Of a DNA stretch of 64,000 nt, positions 37,401-45,074 are shown piece after piece. Each line of letters opens with the position of its first letter. The first letter of the stretch is position 1. The position numbers and the translations under genes were made by a program. The DNA comes from Asanoa siamensis (GTDB taxonomy: Bacteria; Actinomycetota; Actinomycetes; Mycobacteriales; Micromonosporaceae), in the NCBI RefSeq assembly GCF_016862555.1, contig NZ_BONE01000022.1:1-64000 (forward strand), in the 5' to 3' direction. A model generated the notes under the pieces. The model saw only the letters and a list, made by a program, of their open reading frames with translations. It ran no database searches and was not told the origin of the DNA.

Positions 37401-37498
37401 GCCTTGCCGGCGCTGACCGGAGCGCCGAGGCTCGCTCGATGGCAATCGCCCGGGGGGCGGTCCGGGCGCATCTCGACCGCGCGAAGGCTCGCTCGTGA
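34424..37498 (+). CDS. lanB1: class I lanthipeptide dehydratase (LanB1), full length
   Basis: 1024 residues from the ATG at 34424 (AAGGAGA seven bases upstream). It opens with the usual LLRLPMRPF strand. The large N-terminal glutamylation domain contains RSRATPFG-like IGSRPTPFGLLAGVAVA and MEREPAVRRHL. A C-terminal SpaB_C elimination domain runs from about residue 755 (GGEWLYAKLYSSSARHDELL-like region, then WHFVRYADPDPHLRLRFHG). Having both domains in one chain is class I LanB. It would use glutamyl-tRNA to activate core Ser/Thr and then eliminate glutamate. It overlaps lanC2 by GTGA and is divergent from lanA1. Confidence 0.92.
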   Translation: MADPPRYAAAGGALLRLPMRPFASLAGTTVDLKPDQDGYPERLGGLIRSLLADAYLREAALVSSEPLHRALGRVEAGETVGLAKLRRAAHTAARYGMRIGSRPTPFGLLAGVAVAAFGSAAKVQLGSQHRKGVRPDAQWLTGWLAGMEREPAVRRHLRVVTNDLCFIRADRVVLPYLSGTSSDEPAHTYRELSIRLIPPVRLVLDLAATPLAYRDLVRKLGEEFPNATEQAIEAMTGQLVEREILLTDLRPPLTTTDPLGYLIDRLRGTDLPQLEIMRQTADRLAHYAAQPLGEGSAAWHAAVDAMRAVHPSDKPPIQVDLRFDADVTLPQAVAVETARAAEVLWRLSSTQPAPPHLRQYHAAFIERYGTDRLVPVLELLDPERGLGVPSGYNAPPGDRRSDPDERAERRPWEDGLAALAERALLDGANEVVLDDELVDMLTAGAPSLPPSPDTMELAVQVLAQSQAALDRDDFRLVVAPSASSTFAGSVFGRFAYLFADAGYAIGPAVASPDRDALTAQLLFSPRHPRSANVLRVPRVCDHILAVGTFAERADPSVLGITDLAVGADAHRLILVSRRDGREVVPVSPHMLNVDSSTGNAVRLIREIGMSRYRNNFTWSWGDIRALPRLPRVRYRSTILEPATWRVGGALRDREKPWPEWRTELAAWRDRWQVPDRVHATVMDNRLELNLTVPLHQQLLREELGRRPETFVQEAIATYADNGWLNGYANEVVVPLTRIDGRVASAKVRRRPCASRRPHLPGGEWLYAKLYSSSARHDELLADYVSLLAGQRPSAVDRWHFVRYADPDPHLRLRFHGPSTVLHEQLLPRLHDWAATLCDAGLASRMILDAYDPEVERYGGPAAIAAAERAFAADSEAVLTQLRLDDDDWPTDLLAAANYVDLLSSFGRADWCDWLLGDPRDEHHQAFQKVRRQALRLIDPFDNWQHLSSSDKGKQVLDAWRRRRPAIAEYGAAVRHLDIADSIMASLLHMHHNRLAGADRSAEARSMAIARGAVRAHLDRAKARS

Positions 37499-38811
37499 CC
37501 ACGTCCTTCCCACACCATACCGAATTAGCAGCGGCCGCCATCGTCTCGGATCTCGCCGCGCGCCTGGCTGACCACGAAGCCGTGGCGACGGTCATGACCG
37601 CCCAGGACAACGCGAGAAAGTTGGTCGACGGTTCGGCGCCCGTCTTCTGGTCGGACCTATCTCTTGCGGATGGCTATCCAGCACTCGCGTTGCTGTACGC
37701 CGAACTCGGGCATCTGGATCCTGGGTACCGACGCGTGGCACACGCGTACCTCGAGCAAGCGGCGACCCGGTTGACGGAGGCGCCGCCGGGCGGCCTCTAC
37801 GCGGGATCCGTCGCGCTCGCTTTCGCGGCGTCCTGCGCCGCTCAGCGGCCGACTGACTACGCCGGAATTCTTGAGCCGCTGGACCGTAGCCTCGCGGCAT
37901 GGGTACCGGCGCGAGTTGGGGTCGAACGCGTGCGAATCGAGGCAGGACTGCCGGGAACGACGTTCGCGTCATACGACGTGATCGGCGGGATGACCGGGGT
38001 CGGCCGTTATCTCCTCAACCGAGGACCCGAAACTCGGCCTGCACTAACCGAGATTCTGACCTATCTCTGTGCCTTGACCAAACCTTTCGCTGATGATCTG
38101 CCAGGCTGGTGGGTCACCCATGCACCCGACAGCGACGTCGAGCATGGCGGACATCTGAACCTTGGTTTGGCTCATGGAATCCCCGGCCCCTTAGCCCTGC
38201 TGGCACTGGCTTGGCAGGCGGGGATACGGGTACCGGACCAGGACGCGGCGATCGCCCGCATAGTGGGCTGGCTTTTGGATTGGCGCATCACGGACTCGGC
38301 CGGCGTCGGGTGGCCGGCGACGGTCGAACCAGGTGACCTCGCCGGCCCACCTGACCAGTTGTGTATGTCCCGCAGCAGCTGGTGCTACGGGGTGCCGGGT
38401 GTGGCGCGCGCTCTGCAGCTGGCCGGGCAGGCTTTGGGCGAGTCGAGCTGGACTTCGGCAGCGGTCGCGTCGATCCGGGACATGTTGAACCGACCGAACG
38501 GTTTCTTCGGCATCGAAGATCCGGGGTTGTGCCACGGATGGGCGGGACTGCTGCACCTGGTTCGGCTGATCGGGATCGACGCTGACGACGCGGCGATCAG
38601 CGGGGCCGCAACGGGGCTAGCCGCCAGCGTGGTAGGTCGCTACGACGATAACGCGCCATTCGGATTCCGAGCGACCAATCCGCCGGCTCTCGAAACAGTC
38701 GACCTGGCGGGCTTCCTGGAAGGCGCCGCCGGCGTGGCTTTGGCTCTGGCGTCCTATGTGCATGGCGGGCGGCCCGCAAGTGGGTGGGACGCCGCATTAC
38801 TGGCTCGTTGA
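37495..38811 (+). CDS. lanC2: lanthionine synthetase C-type cyclase (LanC2)
   Basis: 438 residues. The GTG start overlaps the lanB1 stop. Zinc ligands are Cys297 (SSWCYGVPG), Cys346 and His347 (GLCHGWAG). Conserved His227 is in LAHGIPGPL and Asp161 in YDVIGGMTG. It is a complete cyclase of normal length. Its N-terminal layout (FWSDLSLADGYPALALLYAEL) matches LanC3 (YLSLSDPIPSTALLFAEL) better than LanC1. Co-translation with lanB1 and the downstream jmjC and lanA2 suggests it handles LanA2. That is inference, since three cyclases share two precursors. Confidence 0.9.
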   Translation: MTTSFPHHTELAAAAIVSDLAARLADHEAVATVMTAQDNARKLVDGSAPVFWSDLSLADGYPALALLYAELGHLDPGYRRVAHAYLEQAATRLTEAPPGGLYAGSVALAFAASCAAQRPTDYAGILEPLDRSLAAWVPARVGVERVRIEAGLPGTTFASYDVIGGMTGVGRYLLNRGPETRPALTEILTYLCALTKPFADDLPGWWVTHAPDSDVEHGGHLNLGLAHGIPGPLALLALAWQAGIRVPDQDAAIARIVGWLLDWRITDSAGVGWPATVEPGDLAGPPDQLCMSRSSWCYGVPGVARALQLAGQALGESSWTSAAVASIRDMLNRPNGFFGIEDPGLCHGWAGLLHLVRLIGIDADDAAISGAATGLAASVVGRYDDNAPFGFRATNPPALETVDLAGFLEGAAGVALALASYVHGGRPASGWDAALLAR

Positions 38812-38823
38812 CCTAGGAGAAGA

Positions 38824-39711
38824 ATGACGCACGACCAGTACCTGTCAGACTCGGTGTGGGCGGATCTGTTCGCCAAGCAGGAGCAGGTCCACGATCTCGG
38901 TTGGTTCTCTCGGCCTACGAGGTTCGTCGCCGGCGACCGGATCCGGGCCATGATCAGCCGTCAGGCGATCGAGCACTGGGTAGCCTACGGAAATCTGCGA
39001 TATCCCCAGATCAGTCTCAATTTCGCTGGGCACGCTGCTCCGCCCACCTCGTTCACGTGGACCCGCCGGCTGGGTGACCGCCAACTGGTCGGTTGCGCCG
39101 ATCCGCCCAAGATCGAGGCGCAGTTGGCCGAGGGAGCGACCATGGTGCTGATCAATGTCGAGCATTGGCACGAGCCGCTGGGGCTGTTCTGCACCAGACT
39201 GGGCGACGCGACGGGTGCTGCGGTCGAGACATACGGGTACCTCACCGCCCCGGACCAGTTCGGCAGTCAACCGCATCGGGACACCGCGCACGTATTCGTC
39301 GTCCAGATCGAAGGCAACAAGCGCTGGACGCTCTACGACATCCCGGACGACGACGATTGGGAACGCGGCATCATCCCCGGGAGCACCCCGGTCTCCGAGC
39401 AACTCGAGTTGGAGCCTGGTGACGGTCTCTACCTCCCGCCCGGTCTCGGGCACCGCGCGCAGGCGGGAAGTGAGGGGTCGCTCCACCTGACGATCTCGGT
39501 GCAGCCGCCGGCGGTGAGCGATGTCGTCGCAGCGTGGGCGCGGCTGATGGGCCGACGGCAACTGCCGCAGTCCCGACTTCCGCTGGGTTCGGCCGCGCGG
39601 GTCGCAGCGGTACGGAGCACACTCGCCTCACTTGGGGTGGAGATAACTGGCACCACGGCCGCCGAGGTCGCCTCCCTCGTTGCGTCATGGCAACGCCAAG
39701 ACCGCGACTAG
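38824..39711 (+). CDS. JmjC/cupin Fe(II)/2-oxoglutarate oxygenase
   Basis: 295 residues from an ATG with TAGGAGAAG directly upstream, 12 bases after lanC2. The cupin core shows the metal triad His151 and Asp153 (QPHRDTAHVFVVQ) and His210 (YLPPGLGHRAQ). GNKRWTLYDIP between them is typical of JmjC-like ribosomal-oxygenase/cupin_4 enzymes. Such enzymes hydroxylate side chains of proteins or peptides using Fe(II), O2 and 2-oxoglutarate. Its position between lanC2 and lanA2 points to a tailoring step on the precursor core, for example hydroxylation of the Arg, Pro or Asp residues of LanA2. The target residue is not known. Confidence 0.85.
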   Translation: MTHDQYLSDSVWADLFAKQEQVHDLGWFSRPTRFVAGDRIRAMISRQAIEHWVAYGNLRYPQISLNFAGHAAPPTSFTWTRRLGDRQLVGCADPPKIEAQLAEGATMVLINVEHWHEPLGLFCTRLGDATGAAVETYGYLTAPDQFGSQPHRDTAHVFVVQIEGNKRWTLYDIPDDDDWERGIIPGSTPVSEQLELEPGDGLYLPPGLGHRAQAGSEGSLHLTISVQPPAVSDVVAAWARLMGRRQLPQSRLPLGSAARVAAVRSTLASLGVEITGTTAAEVASLVASWQRQDRD

Positions 39712-39815
39712 GAGAGGTGCCGAGGAACGATGAAACGAGAATGAAGATTCCCCTTGGTAGCGTGGCCAGTAGCCAGATCGCGATCGGCGAAGGTCATCCT
39801 ACGAAAGGCGGTACT

Positions 39816-39953
39816 GTGCTTCCAATCTCGTTCGACCAGGACAGCGCGAGTGAGCTCATTGACCTCGATCTCGAGATCGTAACGCTCGCGGAGCCCACGG
39901 ATAGCGACCACGACCGCTACGCCAGCACCCGACCGATTCCGGGCTGCCCGTAA
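39816..39953 (+). CDS. lanA2: class I lanthipeptide precursor LanA2 (short, one Cys)
   Basis: 45 residues from the GTG at 39816, preferred because AAAGG at 39804-39808 is well spaced; the in-frame ATG at 39741 would give 70 residues but lacks a good site. The leader box is ELIDLDLEIVTLAEP, the LanA1 box FDLDLHVV with Ile in place of Phe. The tail ASTRPIPGCP is the likely core: one Ser and one Thr that could be dehydrated, and one Cys, so at most one lanthionine or methyllanthionine ring. It is the last gene of lanB1-lanC2-jmjC-lanA2, and a strong terminator follows 24 bases later. Easily missed in annotation because of its length. Confidence 0.72.
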   Translation: MLPISFDQDSASELIDLDLEIVTLAEPTDSDHDRYASTRPIPGCP

Positions 39954-39977
39954 CAGCTGCAGGCAAGCATCGTAATT

Positions 39978-40019
39978 GTTTGGCGGTGGGCTCGCCTGCC
40001 GCCAAACTTTACTTTCTTT
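39978..40019 (+). terminator. rho-independent terminator after lanA2
   Basis: Perfect nine-base arms GTTTGGCGG and CCGCCAAAC with further pairing inside (GGGC/GCCT side), followed by the T-rich run TTTACTTTCTTT at 40008-40019. It begins 24 bases after the lanA2 stop and 50 bases before the convergent lanC3 end. It probably ends the lanB1 operon. The stem could also stop transcripts from the other side, less efficiently. Confidence 0.85.
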
Positions 40020-40056
40020 CGCTGAAGCCGGGGCCTGCCGGCAACTGCACTTTTCC

Positions 40057-41325
40057 CTATGCCAGAAGGAGTGCAGCGTCCCACGGCGTGGCAGGGGGTT
40101 TACCGCTCCCGAACCGATGCAGTGAAAGACATACTCCAACAGCGCCCTCGATAAAACCATAGTCGTCTGTTCGAGTGGTCTCATCGGGCCGTGACCAGGC
40201 GCGATACCCTGCCTCTGGATTCCCGTCAAAACGAGCGATGATCTCACTAGAAATGGCGTTAAGCCGACCATGGGGCAGTAAGCCCGGAGAATCAGCTGCG
40301 TATCTCCACACCGCATGCAATGTGCCGGCCAATCCGTGACAAAGGCCGTATTCAAACGGTGACCGCGCAGGATTCCTCCTCGCGATGATGGCCCGCATGG
40401 CGTCATCGGCCGATGACGACCGCGCCGCGCCACCAATAGTCAAATTGGCGAGCTGCAGGGCCCGAGCTATCCCAGGCGTTCCATAGCACCATCCGGCGAC
40501 ATGGGTAGCCGCCTTTCCAGTTTTCTGATGGACGGCGAAATATGCCGGCCAGGCTGTTCCGCGAACGTCATCTGTCTTCGCTGCCACGAGCCAGTCAGCC
40601 AACGTGCTGATTGCCTTTTCATGTCCTGGCACCTCGACGCCCTTCTCCGCGGCCAGTGACAAGCCGGCTAGAATACCGGCCGCGCCGTGCGCCATTCCGA
40701 CATTGATGTGTCCCCGGGGGAATTTTGTCGGGTCAGTCCCCACAACCGGTGGATTCACCGCGGTCCAACCGGGCCGGTCAGGCCGCCCAGCGCAGACGAT
40801 GTCCACGAGCGCCGCAGACAGGCGGGCGATCGCGTCCGCGTGCCGGATCGGATCCAGCAGAAAGTACCGCAATATACCGGTCAAGCCGGAGACCACGTCA
40901 TAGTCGGGGAGGTCGAGCCTGCCCGTCGTGAGCCGTCTCGCTATTTCTCCCCTATCCAGCCTGTCCAGCACACGCCCGCTCATCTCCGCATCCAGGCGAG
41001 AGATGGCCGAACGATATCCGCCAGTGACGATGCTGGCCATATGGAGGGCGAACCCGAGGGACATTGGCCCCGCGAACAGTCCGGCGCCAGGCGCTGAACG
41101 CAACTGGGAGGCCGCAGAGGTCAGCACGGAGTGCAGGCGCGGCTCCCATTCGCGATCGTAAGCTGCGAGTTCGGCGAACAGCAGTGCCGTCGAAGGAATA
41201 GGGTCGGAAAGTGACAGGTATATGCGTCCCGGCGGAAAGTCCGTCGACATTCGGCGCCACAGGTCGAAGGCGACTGCCGTTGCGACGTCGCGGGCCTTGC
41301 GACGAAGGTCTCCATCCTGCGACAT
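40057..41325 (-). CDS. lanC3: lanthionine synthetase C-type cyclase (LanC3)
   Basis: 422 residues. Zinc ligands are Cys280 (AGWCYGTPG), Cys329 and His330 (YGLCHGLAG). Conserved His213 is in MAHGAAGI and Asp143 in YDVVSGLTG. All are intact, so it should be active. The ATG shares one base with the lanB2 stop (TGATG), so lanB2 and lanC3 form a translationally coupled dehydratase-cyclase pair. The base composition is visibly less GC-rich than in LanC1 or the flanking core genes. No precursor is coded in this unit. Confidence 0.9.
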   Translation of the reverse strand: MSQDGDLRRKARDVATAVAFDLWRRMSTDFPPGRIYLSLSDPIPSTALLFAELAAYDREWEPRLHSVLTSAASQLRSAPGAGLFAGPMSLGFALHMASIVTGGYRSAISRLDAEMSGRVLDRLDRGEIARRLTTGRLDLPDYDVVSGLTGILRYFLLDPIRHADAIARLSAALVDIVCAGRPDRPGWTAVNPPVVGTDPTKFPRGHINVGMAHGAAGILAGLSLAAEKGVEVPGHEKAISTLADWLVAAKTDDVRGTAWPAYFAVHQKTGKAATHVAGWCYGTPGIARALQLANLTIGGAARSSSADDAMRAIIARRNPARSPFEYGLCHGLAGTLHAVWRYAADSPGLLPHGRLNAISSEIIARFDGNPEAGYRAWSRPDETTRTDDYGFIEGAVGVCLSLHRFGSGKPPATPWDAALLLA

Positions 41326-44300
41326 CAGCGACTTGTTTCCGTCGCGAGCTGGGAGTGGACGAGTTCGCGGAGAAGTGACAGTGACTGCCGTTCAGCCAAA
41401 TCGGAGGTTGCCGAGGACCGGTTGAAATGCATGTGAAGGAGTGACATCACCGCCTCCACCGTAACGTCCGACCGACCCTGCGCCCGACTTCGCAGTTGTT
41501 TACCATAGTTGGCAGCAGATACCGATCTTTGGCGCCAACTAGCCATGAGATCCCGACCAGCGGCGTGCATCGCCAGCCTAGCCCAAGCGTCCGCTCCACC
41601 TGCCAGAGCGGCTAACCTTCGGCGCTGTTCTCGAGATATTCCGTCTGGCCGGCCCTGAGGTATGCCATCGCAGATCATCTCCCGCCACGACGGCAGCCCG
41701 AGGGACATCATGATGTTGAGGTAATTGATCGCCGCCAGTTCGGGTGTTGTGACACCGAGCCGCTTAGCGATCCGTCCGCCCAGTTGAGCTAACGTTGCCT
41801 GACTGTCCCGCCAGAACAGAGCCTCTGCGGATCGCATGACCGACCCCGGCCCATAACGCCATGTCTCAGGCACGTATGTGGCTAGGTCAAAATCGCGCAG
41901 GCCTCCGCGGGCCCATTGCCTTCGTCCCCACTCGGCCACCTTGGTGAGAATCAGTGGATCCGACTGTATCCGCAGTCGAATGTGTTCGGATGGGACGTTG
42001 TATCTGACGAAGAACCATTGAGTGGGCACATCCAGCAGACTGGACACCAGTTGTGCCAGCGACTCGGTCAGGAAGGCGTCCGTGCTACCGCTGGAAACAT
42101 ACAGTCGAAAGTATGCCCAGCCTTCGCCTGGAAAATGAACCGCCGTGCGGCGTTCCGTCGCACCGGCCCAGCAATCTCGGCCCTTGACCGCGATTCGGGG
42201 ACGGGCCGGCCGCCGCGCCTCAGGTGTGGCGAACAAAGGCACCGTCAACTCGTGCTCTCGCCCGGCCAGCCAGTCGGTGGCTCCGAGCGTCTTGCTGAGA
42301 TCCTCGAAAATCAGAGTCGATGGCGTCCGCTCCAGCTGTCTTCGCAGCATTGACCGATCGCCAGGAGTCGAGAGATTGAGCGACGTGCGGGTGCCGTCGT
42401 GGCTAACGACGATGTCATCCGGCACTCTCAGCCGGCGCTGCCAGGACGCGACCGTCGTGGTCCACTCCGCCTCGCGAGCGCGCACGCCATCACGCAGTTC
42501 GAGCGGATGCCAGCGTGCGGGGTAGAGGACCGACCGCCCGTATCGAACCCGCGGCAAGCGCGGCCAAGCGTCCAATGTCCGCCAGCTCCACGTTCTGAAC
42601 GGCCGGGAGTTCAGTTCCTCGATCCGATCCAGGAGGCGAACCAGGTTCGGCGCAAGGTCCGCTGCCAGCATATGGGGCGACGTCACGCTTATTTCGTGGC
42701 CGTCGACCAGGTCGACCACGTGGAGCCCTTCGTTGCTGGCATAGAGACCAAGCTTGTCGGCACTCAGATACGTGGCTTTCGGGTCCGGCCCAGAGGGCCA
42801 GATGTCCGAACGTATAGGGCCGTCGAGCCATAGGCAACGGCGAGTCTGCGCCGGCGCACGGGCCACATTGAAGTGACGGGCAACCGATGGTCGAAACTGA
42901 AGTTGAACCCGCTCCGGCCCGTCCTCTCGGTCATGCTGGGCGATCATCGCGGACATTGTTTCGGTCACGCCGATCCCGTCAAGGAACCGGCCGAACGTCC
43001 GTCCGGCCTGCAACGCGGCGCCGTGCGGCAACACCGATAACATATACTCGCCATGATCGATTGCTTCAACGCCCGACGCGTGGATCTGGATCGTCACGTC
43101 GGCCGAGGGCCAGACAGGCGCATCAGGCTCGTCGTTCAGGTGATCGATGAGCCGTTCGCCAAGTTCTAGCTCGTTGCTCTCGGACGACAGCGCTGAGTTC
43201 GCCGCATCGGCAAGCCGGGTCAGCCCCTCGACGGGATGGGCGGACGGGGGTCGCAACGACCGGCTACTCGGAGGACGGACAAACTCCGCGGGAACGCCGA
43301 TGCCTCGGTTCGGGTCAATGACCTGCATCACGGGCACAGGGTTCATCAGCCCGAATTGCTCCACAAAGTCTCGGTGATAGTCGACGAGGCTCGTGACGCG
43401 GGAACGGGCGGGGCTGACCCGCCCGAGCGCCGAAACAGCGCTTTCCACATGGCGCAGGACGTGCCGTGGGAGGCGAAAGTCGATGTCCATCGTCAGATCG
43501 ACCTGCACCGAGTTGATCCCCATGTGGTCTCCACCGCCACGCGTGAGAGCAGCGACTTCTGCCAGCTGGGCCCCTCCGGCGCCGAGCTTCGAGGTCTCGT
43601 ATGCCGTCACAGCGGACCGTACGGCCCGGAGGTGCGCGGCGGACGGCGCCGTGGCGCTTGGGTTCAATGACAGCAGTCGGGCGATCGGGTCAGCCACTTG
43701 TAGCGCGGTCCAGAGCTCGCTCACCAGGAATCCGTAGTCGAGAAGGTGTTGCACAGCTGACCACACGTCAGCTTCGGATGTCTTGGGGAATGCCGAGCGT
43801 GTTTCGCTGACAACTTGCCCGATCGGCGTCGCGGTGCAACAGAGGTCAACCAAGAATACGATTGGAGCCGTCAGGCGGACCGAGGCCTCCTGATGCCCTC
43901 CGGTGACGCGGCTCGAAGGGCCGTAATAATCCTCGATGGTCGGCAGGACAAGGCGTTCACCGCGTTGATGGCAGGAGGGATGAAGCCAGACGCGGACCTG
44001 GGGGATGTCTGCCGCATTCTTCTCCCAGGCACGGATGGTGCTGGCCACCCATTCTCCGTCAGGCCGAACCACCTTGCGATGATCGTTGCCGTATCGAAGG
44101 TGTGTCCGGTCCGCGACATGCGCGAGCGCAACTCCCGCCATGAGGCCGAATGGCGTGGCTCGTGACCGGATGCGAGCGACATAACGCGAGACTCCCAGTG
44201 CGATCCGCTTAAGGGCTGCCCATTCCACCAGGCCATTCCTGGCCTGGTCGAGTTCAGCGCTGAGCGAAGGGCTGGCGAGGGCGATCGCCTCGGACAACAG

Positions 44301-44462
44301 AGGATCGGATGTTACGTCTGCGAGGAATCGGGTGATCTCTCGACGTGACTGCGGTGTAGGCTGCTCAAACGAGTCCATGGGTCGCGGCAGCGCGTCCTTC
44401 GCGAACATGGAGAGCCGGGCAAGCACGACATCTCCAGCAGTGAAGAGTTCTCTGCGCCCCAT
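41325..44462 (-). CDS. lanB2: class I lanthipeptide dehydratase (LanB2), full length
   Basis: 1045 residues from the ATG at 44462, which has GGAGAGAC directly upstream; a longer frame to 44582 is not supported. It shows the LanB N-terminal region (VSRYVARIRSRATPFGLMAG, DRTHLRYGNDHRKVVRPD) and a C-terminal SpaB_C elimination domain from about residue 775 (GEGWAYFRLYVSSGSTDAF, WFFVRYNVPSEHIRLRI). It has the same architecture as LanB1 but is clearly diverged, not a recent duplicate. It is coupled to lanC3. Which precursor it modifies is open: LanA1, LanA2, or one elsewhere in the genome. Confidence 0.92.
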   Translation of the reverse strand: MGRRELFTAGDVVLARLSMFAKDALPRPMDSFEQPTPQSRREITRFLADVTSDPLLSEAIALASPSLSAELDQARNGLVEWAALKRIALGVSRYVARIRSRATPFGLMAGVALAHVADRTHLRYGNDHRKVVRPDGEWVASTIRAWEKNAADIPQVRVWLHPSCHQRGERLVLPTIEDYYGPSSRVTGGHQEASVRLTAPIVFLVDLCCTATPIGQVVSETRSAFPKTSEADVWSAVQHLLDYGFLVSELWTALQVADPIARLLSLNPSATAPSAAHLRAVRSAVTAYETSKLGAGGAQLAEVAALTRGGGDHMGINSVQVDLTMDIDFRLPRHVLRHVESAVSALGRVSPARSRVTSLVDYHRDFVEQFGLMNPVPVMQVIDPNRGIGVPAEFVRPPSSRSLRPPSAHPVEGLTRLADAANSALSSESNELELGERLIDHLNDEPDAPVWPSADVTIQIHASGVEAIDHGEYMLSVLPHGAALQAGRTFGRFLDGIGVTETMSAMIAQHDREDGPERVQLQFRPSVARHFNVARAPAQTRRCLWLDGPIRSDIWPSGPDPKATYLSADKLGLYASNEGLHVVDLVDGHEISVTSPHMLAADLAPNLVRLLDRIEELNSRPFRTWSWRTLDAWPRLPRVRYGRSVLYPARWHPLELRDGVRAREAEWTTTVASWQRRLRVPDDIVVSHDGTRTSLNLSTPGDRSMLRRQLERTPSTLIFEDLSKTLGATDWLAGREHELTVPLFATPEARRPARPRIAVKGRDCWAGATERRTAVHFPGEGWAYFRLYVSSGSTDAFLTESLAQLVSSLLDVPTQWFFVRYNVPSEHIRLRIQSDPLILTKVAEWGRRQWARGGLRDFDLATYVPETWRYGPGSVMRSAEALFWRDSQATLAQLGGRIAKRLGVTTPELAAINYLNIMMSLGLPSWREMICDGIPQGRPDGISREQRRRLAALAGGADAWARLAMHAAGRDLMASWRQRSVSAANYGKQLRSRAQGRSDVTVEAVMSLLHMHFNRSSATSDLAERQSLSLLRELVHSQLATETSR

Positions 44463-44636
44463 GTCTCTCCGCTTCTTCGACCTGGAAGATCGGCATGGAT
44501 CCGCCCGGAGCTGGCGCGACCAATACTCTTCTTGCTCGCGATGTCGCCGTTGCGGCAACAGCATAACGGTTGCCGTCTTCACATCAGCTTCTCCGACGGT
44601 CGACGCTACTTTCGTTGTGGTCGAGCGGGCGTCGCG

Positions 44637-44987
44637 TCAGGCATGGTGGGCCAGGTGCAGCACCAAAGTGGACGTCGCCGTGACGAAGAAGACCGCCCAA
44701 CCCACCAGGTCGCGGGAGCCCACCCGTAGGTGGGCGATGAGTGCGCCGACGAAGTACAGCACGAGGCCGATCGCCGCTGCGATGCCGAGTGCCGGCACGG
44801 CGAAGCCCGCCAGCAGGCCCAGGGAGCCGGCGGCGAGGAACGTGCCCAGCATCGGCATCCAGGACAACGGCAGGCGCTTCATCCGCATCTGGGCCTTCGG
44901 GAAATCATGACCGATGAAGTACGTGACAGCGGCCGCGGCCGTGAGGACCGAGGCGATGACGTTGACCGTGACGTAGGCTGCGAACAC
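44637..44987 (-). CDS. DoxX-like small membrane protein
   Basis: 116 residues from the GTG at 44987, which has AAGGAGG six bases upstream; the longer ATG frame to 45044 lacks a site. Four hydrophobic segments are seen (VNVIASVLTAAAAVTYFIG, WMPMLGTFLAAGSLGLLAG, LGIAAAIGLVLYFVGALIAH, LVGWAVFFVTATSTLVLHLA). The arrangement and GHDFPKAQ loop fit the DoxX-like family. Function is undefined; family members are sometimes linked to redox or quinone processes. This gene marks the return to the very high GC of the core chromosome after the lanthipeptide island. Confidence 0.75.
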   Translation of the reverse strand: MFAAYVTVNVIASVLTAAAAVTYFIGHDFPKAQMRMKRLPLSWMPMLGTFLAAGSLGLLAGFAVPALGIAAAIGLVLYFVGALIAHLRVGSRDLVGWAVFFVTATSTLVLHLAHHA

Positions 44988-45074
44988 AGGCCCTCCTTGG
45001 TGTCTGTTCCACCCGGGACGGCGCGGCCGCTGCGGATGTGCCACGCCATGACCTAGGTCACAGGACGCCGTCGG

